Origin: JASMHC01 sp964453855
GTDB lineage: Bacteria > Pseudomonadota > Alphaproteobacteria > Rhodobacterales > Rhodobacteraceae
Direction: 5' to 3'
DNA length: 8,924 bases
Assembly (NCBI GenBank): GCA_964453855.1
Contig: CAYVRN010000091.1
Coordinates: 1 to 8,924 of the forward strand
Below the pieces are notes generated by a model. The model was not told the origin of the DNA. It saw nothing but the letters and a program-made list of their open reading frames with translations, and ran no database searches. Made by a program: the position numbers and the translations under genes. Every line of letters begins with the position of its first letter. Position 1 is the first letter of the stretch. This document shows positions 1 to 7,252 of the stretch, one piece after another.

Positions 1-2259
1 CTCAAATCCCTCAAAGCGCGCGTATACGCCCGCTATACGCATCGGCTGGACACGCCTCAGGACCGGAAGCGAAGCGAGTTTTTTGCCGAGTGGATTGATG
101 TCGGCTTTCTGCGCCACCGCTGGACAAACGATGGTGTGATCGCAGAAGGTGTTCTGCGCTCCAATAACCCTGACGCCGACCGGTTCAAAGACTATGCCGC
201 ACAGGGCGTTCGCACCGTTTTGAACCTGCGACACGATACAGACCGCGCGCCTTTCGCGCTGGCGAAGGAGCGGACCAATACCAACGGCATGCAGTTTGTC
301 AGCTATCCAATGGCTGCGCGCCGGGCGCCGACACGGGACGAACTGCTCGGTCTGATTGATCTCCTCCCCACGCTGGAAAAGCCCGTGCTGATCCACTGCA
401 AATCCGGCGCTGACAGAACGGGATTGGTGGGTGCGATCTGGCGCATGGAGATCGAGGGTGAACCGCTGGACAAAGCCCGCGAAGAATTGTCGATCCGCTA
501 TCTTCACCGACGCGACTCGGAAACCGGCGCTTTGGATCAAGTGCTGGACGCCTACGCACCCTTTGAGGGTCAGAAGAGCTTCAAGGACTGGGTGGCCAAG
601 AATTACGATCCGAAAGCCGCTGATGCCGCTGCCGCTGCCGCAACCCCGAAGCGCGGTTTTTGGGCTGAACTTCGGGCTCTGTCGCGCGATCTCTATCGTT
701 ATGCTCAGTACCGCGAAGCGCTTTGGCATCAAAGCTTTGCCAAACCTATCGAAACTGAGCAGGATCAGCGGCGGGCGAACACGTTTATCACATGGATCGA
801 CCACGGCATCCTGCGCGGAGTTTGGCGGAATTTCCACAAAATCGGTGACGGCGTCTATCGCTCGAACCACCCGACCGAAAAGAGATTTCGTAAATATGCA
901 GCGCAGGGTTTCAAAACCATTGTGAACTTGCGTGGCGCATCGATGGAGCCGCAGTACCAGCTGGAAAAGAAGCTATGCAACGAGCTGGGCCTGACTCTAA
1001 TTGACTTGCCTTTAAGCGCGTACGAGGCGCCGCCCAGAGACCAGGCGCTGAAACTTCTGGACATTTTCGACACCGCCGAAAAGCCCATGATCGTGCACTG
1101 TAAATCGGGCGCTGATCGGACGGGCATTGCCTCGGCACTGTACAAGCTTCACGTCGACCAAGATCTTGCGGCGGCGCGGCAACAGTTCAGCCTTCGCTTC
1201 GTACATTTGAAGAACGGAAAAAAGGGGGTTCTGGATCGGGTGATCGACGCCTATGCGCGTGATACAAAGGCGTCGCTAATTCCCGTGCGCGAATGGCTGG
1301 AAACCACTTACGATCCAGACTCCATCACAACAGCCTTCCGACAAGAGCGGTCAGAGAAAAAACACGGCTATGGCAGCGCCCTACGAAAGGCAATGCCGGT
1401 CGTTCGGCCTGTGCACAAACCCGGCGAAAAGCGAATAGCGGTCATAACATCGGTCCGCAACGATACCTTGTTTCTGGATCGCTGGATTGCCCATTATGGC
1501 CAGACATTCGACCCGTCGTCGCTTTTTGTAATCATCGACGGCTTGGATCAGGACGTTCCCGACAAATCGACAGGTGTGAATGTCATTCAATTGCCTCATG
1601 TGCATCGGAATGTTGTTCAAGGCGACAAAGCCCGCGCGGCGCGGGCATCAGACTTGGCAAAGGAGCTGTTCAAAAGCTACGATTTGGTAATCGGAACCGA
1701 TGTAGACGAATTTCTTGTAGTGGACCCAAAAACAGGAAAAACGCTTTCTGAATATCTCTCTCAAATCCCGATCCGCTCCACGATCTCCGGCTTGGGAATT
1801 GACGTCGTGCGGCACATGGATCGTGAAGGGCCAATTAAACCGGCTCATCCATTTCTGTCCCAGCGGCGCTATGCGATAATCTCGGACCGCTACACAAAAG
1901 CGTCGGTTCTTGCCAAACCTCTGCGGTGGGGATCAGGCTATCACCGCGTCAGAGGGCGCAACTTTCACATCGACCCCAACCTGTTCCTGTTCCATTTCGG
2001 CTGTGTGGATCAAAGCGTTAGTCAGTCCCGCAAAAGCGATATTGACCGCATCGTCGAAGGATGGGACGCCCACCTGTCACGGCGCGACTCACTATTTAGA
2101 ACGATCACGGAAACACCAGCGATTGACGGCGACAGCCGTTTCGCTTCGGCAAGGGCTGAAATGACTCGTCACCGCCCATGGCATGCTTGGAACAAGCCCG
2201 GCATTCTAAAACGAAACACGGTCATCGAAATTCCCGCCCGTTTTCGGGATATTTGCTGA
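1..2259 (+). CDS. Tandem dual-specificity-type phosphatase / glycosyltransferase fusion protein (5' partial)
   Basis: The frame is open from base 1, so the gene starts left of the window and at least 752 residues are present. Numbered from base 1, a first cysteine-phosphatase domain covers about residues 10-205, with the CX5R loop HCKSGADRTG (Cys133, Arg139). An Ala-rich linker follows (about 206-217). A second homologous domain covers about 230-435 with the same loop (Cys367). A GT-A type glycosyltransferase domain covers about 477-735, with a DVDEF motif at 567-571 as the probable metal and nucleotide-sugar site. The two phosphatase copies share landmarks in order: WIDxGxLR, a GVxRSNxP motif, YAAQG, V/IxNLR, a PxRD segment, then the loop. 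A GTG at 136 lies inside the first repeat, in a segment matched by the second, so it is not the start. CX5R phosphatases act on phosphoproteins, phosphoinositide-like lipids or sugar phosphates; the neighbouring acyltransferase makes an envelope lipid or glycan substrate the better guess. Domain calls are good; the substrate is unknown. Confidence 0.85.
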   Translation, partial: LKSLKARVYARYTHRLDTPQDRKRSEFFAEWIDVGFLRHRWTNDGVIAEGVLRSNNPDADRFKDYAAQGVRTVLNLRHDTDRAPFALAKERTNTNGMQFVSYPMAARRAPTRDELLGLIDLLPTLEKPVLIHCKSGADRTGLVGAIWRMEIEGEPLDKAREELSIRYLHRRDSETGALDQVLDAYAPFEGQKSFKDWVAKNYDPKAADAAAAAATPKRGFWAELRALSRDLYRYAQYREALWHQSFAKPIETEQDQRRANTFITWIDHGILRGVWRNFHKIGDGVYRSNHPTEKRFRKYAAQGFKTIVNLRGASMEPQYQLEKKLCNELGLTLIDLPLSAYEAPPRDQALKLLDIFDTAEKPMIVHCKSGADRTGIASALYKLHVDQDLAAARQQFSLRFVHLKNGKKGVLDRVIDAYARDTKASLIPVREWLETTYDPDSITTAFRQERSEKKHGYGSALRKAMPVVRPVHKPGEKRIAVITSVRNDTLFLDRWIAHYGQTFDPSSLFVIIDGLDQDVPDKSTGVNVIQLPHVHRNVVQGDKARAARASDLAKELFKSYDLVIGTDVDEFLVVDPKTGKTLSEYLSQIPIRSTISGLGIDVVRHMDREGPIKPAHPFLSQRRYAIISDRYTKASVLAKPLRWGSGYHRVRGRNFHIDPNLFLFHFGCVDQSVSQSRKSDIDRIVEGWDAHLSRRDSLFRTITETPAIDGDSRFASARAEMTRHRPWHAWNKPGILKRNTVIEIPARFRDIC

Positions 2260-3119
2260 TGAGGATTTCGCAACGCACACTCGACCGTTTGCTCACATGG
2301 ATCGTTCTGGGCTTGATCCGATCCCTGCGGATACTTCCCTATCGAACGCGTGTGGCGTTTATGGGCAAAGTCGCCTCGCGTTTTATTGGACCGTTGGCGG
2401 GATACAGAAAGCGCGTTTTTGACAATCTGGCTCTTGTTGCACCTGACACGTCCCAAAAAGATGCACGCGAAATCTTCCGCGCATCGGCGGACAATCTCGG
2501 TCGGAATGTCGCCGAGATTTTCTATTGGGACGCGTTCCTGAAGTCTGTTAAAGATACACCTTTCATCGGCGAAGGTTGGCCCGAGGTCTCTCAGGCGTTT
2601 GAGGCCGGTTCACCTGTGATTTTCATCTCGGGGCACTTCGGCAATTTGAACGCTTTGCGCGCCAAGTCTGCTTCGATGGGGCAAAAGATCGTTGGTATCT
2701 ATCAGCCCTTGGAAAATGAATCGCTCAATGACCCATATGTCGAGGCGATGCAGAAAATCTCGCCTATGGTTCCGCGGGATGCATCCGGCATGCGGGCGTT
2801 TATGAAAGAGTTGAAACAGGGGCGATCCGTTGCCCTTCTACATGATCAAGCGCTGCCCAATGGCGTACCGCTAGAGTTTTTCGGGCAGCCTGCCAAAACT
2901 GTTCTCACGCCGGCCGAGTTGGCCTTGCGTTTTAATGCGCTTTTGGTACCGGCCTACGGAATTCGCCGCAATGACGGGATCAGCTTTGAACTGATTGTCG
3001 AGAAACCGATCCCACACAGCACCCCAGAAGAGATGATGCAACAGGCCAATGACAGTCTCGAGGCACGCGTGCGTGAACACATGGGGCAATGGCTTTGGAT
3101 GCATCGGCGCTGGAAATAG
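2259..3119 (+). CDS. LpxL/HtrB-like lysophospholipid (lipid A type) acyltransferase, atypical active site
   Basis: This 286-residue protein resembles the inner-membrane LpxL/HtrB acyltransferases, which transfer an acyl chain to a lipid A or lysophospholipid acceptor. It has a hydrophobic N-terminal anchor (about residues 11-26), the FISGHFGNLN block (His126), the LLHDQ block (Asp196-Gln197) followed by GVPLEFFGQPA, then LALRFNALLVPA, and a basic aromatic C-terminus WLWMHRRWK. The length is slightly short for LpxL (about 300). The family's HX4(D/E) dyad is usually read as HFGNWE; here the acid position is Asn131, so activity or chemistry may differ. The ATG at 2259 shares its A with the upstream TGA stop (TGATG), which implies translational coupling to the phosphatase-glycosyltransferase gene. 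An in-frame start at 2178 would lie inside that gene and add 27 residues without family character. No strong Shine-Dalgarno precedes 2259, as is common for coupled genes. Confidence 0.83.
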   Translation: MRISQRTLDRLLTWIVLGLIRSLRILPYRTRVAFMGKVASRFIGPLAGYRKRVFDNLALVAPDTSQKDAREIFRASADNLGRNVAEIFYWDAFLKSVKDTPFIGEGWPEVSQAFEAGSPVIFISGHFGNLNALRAKSASMGQKIVGIYQPLENESLNDPYVEAMQKISPMVPRDASGMRAFMKELKQGRSVALLHDQALPNGVPLEFFGQPAKTVLTPAELALRFNALLVPAYGIRRNDGISFELIVEKPIPHSTPEEMMQQANDSLEARVREHMGQWLWMHRRWK

Positions 3120-3120
3120 C

Positions 3121-5556
3121 CTAGGATCGCATCCGCTCATGTGTCGGGTCGTAGGGCGACGGGGCGATGACTTCCGCGCCAACCATTTCCCCACACAGAT
3201 CCAGCATCATCCTACTGCCGATCTGGGAAAAACCAGTCTCTACAAATGCATATGCAAGGCTCAGTCCCGTGCGATATCCCCAATCACCCGAGGTGATCGT
3301 ACCAACCACGCGATCCCCATCCATAAGCGACGCCCCGCCATGGGCAGCGGCTTTCTGGGTGTCGATTTTCAGCGTCACAAGTTTCTTGCGGGGGCCGTCT
3401 GATAGTCTCTGTTTCAGGGCTTTCCGCCCGACAAACTCGGGTTTCTCCATCTTTACGAAACGGTCCAGACCCGTTTCAAACGGGTCGTACTCGGTGATCA
3501 AATCAGCCTTCCAATGCAGAAATCCTTTTTCCATCCGCATCGACTCGACCGCACGGGCACCGAACAGCCGCAACCCGTACGCCTCGCCTGCCTTACGCAG
3601 AGCCTTGTAAGCCGCATAGAGCGAAGCGTTTGGCACGTGGATCTCATAGGCCAATTCACCTGAAAAGCTGACACCCATGACGGTAGCAGGGGCGATACCG
3701 ACAAAGCATTCACGAACGCTGAGCCATGGAAAGGCCTCGGCCGACCAATCGCCGCGCGACACTGCCGACAACACGTCCCGCGCTTTGGGTCCGGCTAGAA
3801 CAAGGATCGTCTGGTCATTGGTCAAACTCTTGATCTGCACGTCTTCGCCTGCGCGGATGTGCTGGGTCAACCAATCCATGTCATGGACTTCGCTGGCTGC
3901 GGCAGACCCATACCAAACCCGATCCGGTCCACGGTCAGAGGCGGGAAGATTGGCGAGAGTTGCTTCTCCCTTGACCATGCCGTGATGGTTCAACAGGTAT
4001 CCCAAACCGACCCGATTTGCCTTTTTAGTGACTGTTCCACAAAACATCCGATCCAGAAAACTGTGCCGATCCGCGCCGGTAATTTCGAACCGGTTAAAGC
4101 CGTTGACCTCGCACAGACCCACGTTTCCCTGAACGCTGCGCACCTCTTCCGCGACAACCTCATGCGCCTCGTCAAACATGAATGTCGGCGTCGTGTGGAA
4201 ATCCGCAGAGGGTTTAAAATACTCGGCCCGCTCCCAGCCATTCACAACCGTAAACTCGGCGTTTTCAGTCTCTAACAAAGGGGTAAGTGGCGTCGTCCGC
4301 GCTGGGCGGCCCGCCGGGCGGTGTTCGTTGGGGAAGTGGAAGCGGAACTCGTTCTGGTAGTCTTGAATTGCGTATTGAGCGCACAACTCGACGTTGGCGT
4401 GCCCAGCAAACCGGCGCGGATCGAGACACCATGTGTCATAACACGCCTCGCCATGCACAATCTGCTGCGCCAAAAGCCAGCCGTGCCCGCCGCCTTCACC
4501 CAGACCTGCGCGCAGGCCGATGATGCAGAACGCATTCCGCTTGCCGGGGATCGGACCAACCAAGGGCGCGCCGTCGATGGTGTAGGTGATCGGACCGTTC
4601 ACAACCGTATGTATCCCCACCTCTTGCAAGGCAGGCATACGGGCAAAGGCGCCCTCAAGCACGTCCATCACCCGCTCTAGATCATCCGGACACAAGGCGT
4701 TTACAAAATTCGGATCAATCCCGTCCATGCCCCATGTTTTGCACCCCTGTTCATAGAACCCGACCAGCAGGCCATTCTTTTCCTGACGGCAATAATAGTC
4801 ACTGATCGGACAGCGGATCAGCGGCATGCGATGCCCCGCGTCAATGATTTGCTGGATCGGTTCAGTCAGAAAATACTGATGCTCCATCGACATCACGGGA
4901 TGGTGTACGTCCATCATCGCGCCCACCTCGTTCACGCGGTAGCCACAAGCGTTCACCACGATATCGCAATCAATGTCACCATTCTCAGTATGGACCGTCC
5001 AAGTATCGTCTTTGTGCTGGGTTAGAGCCACAACCGGCGTGTTTCGATACACCTCGGCCCCCGCATTTCGCGCACGTCGTGCCAGAGCCTGACACAGCTG
5101 GGCCGGATCAATGTCGCCGTCCAGCGGATCCCATAGACCGCCCACAAGATTGTCGGTTGAAATAAGCGGATGACGGCGGGCGCATTCTTCGGCGTCGATC
5201 ACCTCGAAATGCACATCCATCCCGCGTGCCATCGATGCGAAATGGCGATAGCCCTGCATTTGCGCTTCGGTATTGGCCAAGCGGATACCGCCGTCACCAT
5301 GGTGGTAGTTGATCGGGTATTCGGGGTCTTCCGACAGTTCTTTATAAAGATTGATCGAGTGGGTTTTCAGCCCCACCATAGTCTGGTTCATCCCGAAGTT
5401 CGTCACCTGAGCCGCCGAGTGCCAAGTGGTGCCACTGGTCAGTTCATTGCGCTCGACCAGAACAACATCTGTCCAGCCTTCCTGCGTCAGATGATAGAGT
5501 GTCGAGCATCCGGCGATACCGCCACCGATAACCACAACTTTTGTGCGTGACTTCAT
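3121..5556 (-). CDS. FAD-dependent dimethylglycine/sarcosine dehydrogenase-like oxidoreductase with GcvT domain
   Basis: This 811-residue protein has the full architecture of the dimethylglycine/sarcosine dehydrogenase family. An N-terminal DAO-type FAD domain (about 5-365) begins with the dinucleotide motif GGGIAG (11-16). It also has TSGTTWH (His46), the His that carries covalent FAD in characterised dimethylglycine and sarcosine dehydrogenases. An FAO_M-like linker follows (about 370-425), then a GcvT aminomethyltransferase domain (about 435-705, with FSGELAYEIHV at 631-641 and MRMEKGFLHW at 673-682) and a GcvT C-terminal barrel (about 725-805). Members oxidise an N-methyl group to an iminium and pass the one-carbon unit to tetrahydrofolate as methylene-THF, normally in the cytoplasm. 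A G-rich Shine-Dalgarno (CGGGGGA) lies just upstream of the ATG. It is divergent from an MttB-family methyltransferase gene, which fits a methylated-amine demethylation locus. The exact substrate (dimethylglycine, sarcosine, dimethylproline or another amine) cannot be told from the sequence. Confidence 0.9.
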   Translation of the reverse strand: MKSRTKVVVIGGGIAGCSTLYHLTQEGWTDVVLVERNELTSGTTWHSAAQVTNFGMNQTMVGLKTHSINLYKELSEDPEYPINYHHGDGGIRLANTEAQMQGYRHFASMARGMDVHFEVIDAEECARRHPLISTDNLVGGLWDPLDGDIDPAQLCQALARRARNAGAEVYRNTPVVALTQHKDDTWTVHTENGDIDCDIVVNACGYRVNEVGAMMDVHHPVMSMEHQYFLTEPIQQIIDAGHRMPLIRCPISDYYCRQEKNGLLVGFYEQGCKTWGMDGIDPNFVNALCPDDLERVMDVLEGAFARMPALQEVGIHTVVNGPITYTIDGAPLVGPIPGKRNAFCIIGLRAGLGEGGGHGWLLAQQIVHGEACYDTWCLDPRRFAGHANVELCAQYAIQDYQNEFRFHFPNEHRPAGRPARTTPLTPLLETENAEFTVVNGWERAEYFKPSADFHTTPTFMFDEAHEVVAEEVRSVQGNVGLCEVNGFNRFEITGADRHSFLDRMFCGTVTKKANRVGLGYLLNHHGMVKGEATLANLPASDRGPDRVWYGSAAASEVHDMDWLTQHIRAGEDVQIKSLTNDQTILVLAGPKARDVLSAVSRGDWSAEAFPWLSVRECFVGIAPATVMGVSFSGELAYEIHVPNASLYAAYKALRKAGEAYGLRLFGARAVESMRMEKGFLHWKADLITEYDPFETGLDRFVKMEKPEFVGRKALKQRLSDGPRKKLVTLKIDTQKAAAHGGASLMDGDRVVGTITSGDWGYRTGLSLAYAFVETGFSQIGSRMMLDLCGEMVGAEVIAPSPYDPTHERMRS

Positions 5557-5705
5557 ACGTCCCCCGAACCGTCTTTTTGTTAAACTGCACGACCTATCAT
5601 TCCCAAATTACGGAAAAAGGATACAAAAATCGCAAATTGGAAAACGAATGATTGTGCGGCACGGGATCCTCGTCAAAGATCGGACGCAGCACAGCGGAGT
5701 TTCAA
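5557..5705. promoter_or_regulatory. Divergent promoter region between the dehydrogenase and the MttB-like gene
   Basis: This 149-bp AT-rich gap between two divergent starts must hold the promoters for both genes. It contains the G-rich ribosome binding site of the minus-strand dehydrogenase (about 5559-5565) and GGAG (5696-5699) for the plus-strand methyltransferase. A heptamer TTTTTGT (about 5574-5580) recurs inverted as ACAAAAA (5623-5629), and CAAATT occurs near both 5604 and 5633. These could be regulator contacts but may be chance in AT-rich DNA. No convincing -35/-10 pair was found on either strand. The call rests on gene orientation. Confidence 0.5.
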
Positions 5706-7217
5706 ATGACGCCACAGCGTAGCGGTCGGAAAAGCAAACTGGCGCAACGGGCTGCCAAGCCCGAATTTGACCCATGTCCACCGGGGCAAATCGGCGGACA
5801 ATACCGTCCACTGTCAGACGCCGATCTTCAGGCAATCTACGACACGGCCCTAAAGCTTCTCGATCACTTGGGGATGGGACAGGTGCCAGTACGCCTGAGG
5901 CGTGATTTGTGCGCTGCCGGGGCCACGGTAAAAGATGACCGCGTGACCATGCCCTCAAAGATGGTCGAAAAGGCGATTAAAGACGCGGCCAAGTCCTTTA
6001 CTTTCCATGGCCGCGATCCGGCCAAAAACATCGAAGTCGGCGGAAACAGGGTTTATTTTGGCACTGGTGGCGCCGCTGTTCAAACGCTTGATCTGGATAG
6101 CGGTCTGTATCGACCATCAACCCTGAAAGACCTGCATGATTTCACCCGATTGCAGGACACATTGGCAAACGTTGCGTGGTTCACCCGCTGCTGCATCGCC
6201 ACAGATGTTCCGAATAATTTCGATCTGGATGTGAACACAGCCTTTGCCCTGATCCGCAACACCACCAAGCCAATCGCCACGGCCTTCACCATAGCCGAGC
6301 ATGTTGCGCCGATTGTGGACATGCTGGATATCGCAGCCGGAGGGTCAGGGGCGTTTAGCCAACGCCCGTTCCTTAAGGCGCATATCAGCCCCGTCATCTC
6401 GCCGATGCGCTTTGCCGAAGACGCTGTGGACGTGACCTATGAATGCATCCGCCACGGCATTCCGGTGTCGTGCATCACCGCAGCACAAGCCGGGGCAACC
6501 GCTCCGGCAACCCTTGCGGGTTTTCTTGCTCAATCGCTGGCCGAAACTTTGGCGAGCCTTGTGATGGTCAACGTGATCAAGCCGGGCCACCCGATGATCT
6601 TTTCCAATTGGCCCTTGGTGATCGACCTGCGCACAGGGGCGTTTTCCGGCGGCAGCGGAGAGACCGCCGTGCTGAACGCGGCCTCGGCGCAACTGTCAAA
6701 CTGGCTGGGCTTACCTTCGGGTGTGGCCTGTTCGATGACCGATGCCAAAGCGATAGATGCGCAATACGGGGCGGAAAAGGGTCTGACCTCGATGGCGGCG
6801 GCGCTTGCGGGGGCGAACCTGATCTACGAAAGCTCGGGCATGACTGCCTCGCTTCTTGGTGCCAGCTTCGAAGCGTATTTACTGGACGATGAAATGCATT
6901 CGCACACCTATAGGGCATTGCGGGGGATCGAGGTCAGCGACGACACTTTGGGATTTCAGGCGATCTGCGATGCAATTCTGGGTGAGGGTCATTTTCTAGG
7001 GTCGGGTCACACCCATGCAGCGATGGAGAGAGATTACTTCTACCCCTCACTGGCTGACCGCGATGAGCCCCGCACATGGGCTGCAAGCGGCGCTCAAACT
7101 GCGTGGCAAAAGGCAAACGCCCGAGCGCGAGAAATTTTGCGGCAACACAAGCCAACCTATCTGGAACCAGACCAGAAACGGGCGATTAAGAAGCGGTTTA
7201 ATATTCTTGAAAGATAA
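5706..7217 (+). CDS. MttB-family (non-pyrrolysine) trimethylamine/betaine methyltransferase
   Basis: This 503-residue protein is of the trimethylamine methyltransferase (MttB) superfamily, TIM-barrel enzymes that move a methyl group from a quaternary or tertiary amine to a corrinoid protein. Recognisable family blocks are PLSDADLQAIYDTALKLL (35-52), YFGTGGAA near 117-124, TTKPI near 186-190, the GATAPATLAG signature (263-272) and HFLGSGHTH (429-437). No in-frame amber codon interrupts the gene, so it is not pyrrolysine-dependent. It belongs with the broad non-Pyl group whose characterised members demethylate glycine betaine, proline betaine, carnitine or gamma-butyrobetaine. The ATG at 5706 is preceded by GGAG at 5696-5699, six bases upstream, and is preferred over an in-frame TTG at 5652 that adds 18 residues without family character. 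Divergent partner: the dehydrogenase-GcvT gene. No corrinoid carrier or reductive activase is encoded in the window. The family is confident; the substrate is not. Confidence 0.9.
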   Translation: MTPQRSGRKSKLAQRAAKPEFDPCPPGQIGGQYRPLSDADLQAIYDTALKLLDHLGMGQVPVRLRRDLCAAGATVKDDRVTMPSKMVEKAIKDAAKSFTFHGRDPAKNIEVGGNRVYFGTGGAAVQTLDLDSGLYRPSTLKDLHDFTRLQDTLANVAWFTRCCIATDVPNNFDLDVNTAFALIRNTTKPIATAFTIAEHVAPIVDMLDIAAGGSGAFSQRPFLKAHISPVISPMRFAEDAVDVTYECIRHGIPVSCITAAQAGATAPATLAGFLAQSLAETLASLVMVNVIKPGHPMIFSNWPLVIDLRTGAFSGGSGETAVLNAASAQLSNWLGLPSGVACSMTDAKAIDAQYGAEKGLTSMAAALAGANLIYESSGMTASLLGASFEAYLLDDEMHSHTYRALRGIEVSDDTLGFQAICDAILGEGHFLGSGHTHAAMERDYFYPSLADRDEPRTWAASGAQTAWQKANARAREILRQHKPTYLEPDQKRAIKKRFNILER

Positions 7218-7230
7218 CTGCTTCCCAATT

Positions 7231-7246
7231 GATTGAAGATTCAATC
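7231..7246 (+). terminator. Weak hairpin terminator candidate after the MttB-like gene
   Basis: GATTGA and TCAATC flank a four-base loop 13 bases after the methyltransferase stop, followed within four bases by TTTT (7251-7254). It sits in the 35-bp gap between two convergent genes, where a terminator is expected. The stem is only six bp and AT-rich, and the T run overlaps the stop of the minus-strand gene, so it is weak. On the minus strand no T run follows, so it would not serve that gene. Confidence 0.35.
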
Positions 7247-7252
7247 GGCGTT

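Noticed and set aside
136..138. GTG as start of the fusion gene
   Set aside because: The reading frame and repeat homology continue upstream to base 1.
617..643. GCC/GCT-rich run as a functional DNA repeat
   Set aside because: It simply encodes the Ala-rich linker between the phosphatase domains.
2178..2258. Longer N-terminus for the acyltransferase
   Set aside because: It lies inside the preceding gene, has no family character, and the TGATG overlap at 2259 is the better start.
3859..4275. Plus-strand open frame of 138 codons
   Set aside because: Antisense to the conserved GcvT part of the dehydrogenase; a shadow.
5574..5629. TTTTTGT / ACAAAAA inverted pair as a defined operator
   Set aside because: Homopolymer-like arms 42 bases apart in AT-rich DNA are likely by chance; mentioned only in the promoter-region entry.
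5652..5705. TTG start for the MttB-like gene
   Set aside because: The added 18 residues are not family-like, and the ATG at 5706 has a well-spaced GGAG.
6443..6892. Plus-strand open frame of 149 codons inside the MttB-like gene
   Set aside because: Out-of-frame shadow of a well-conserved enzyme.
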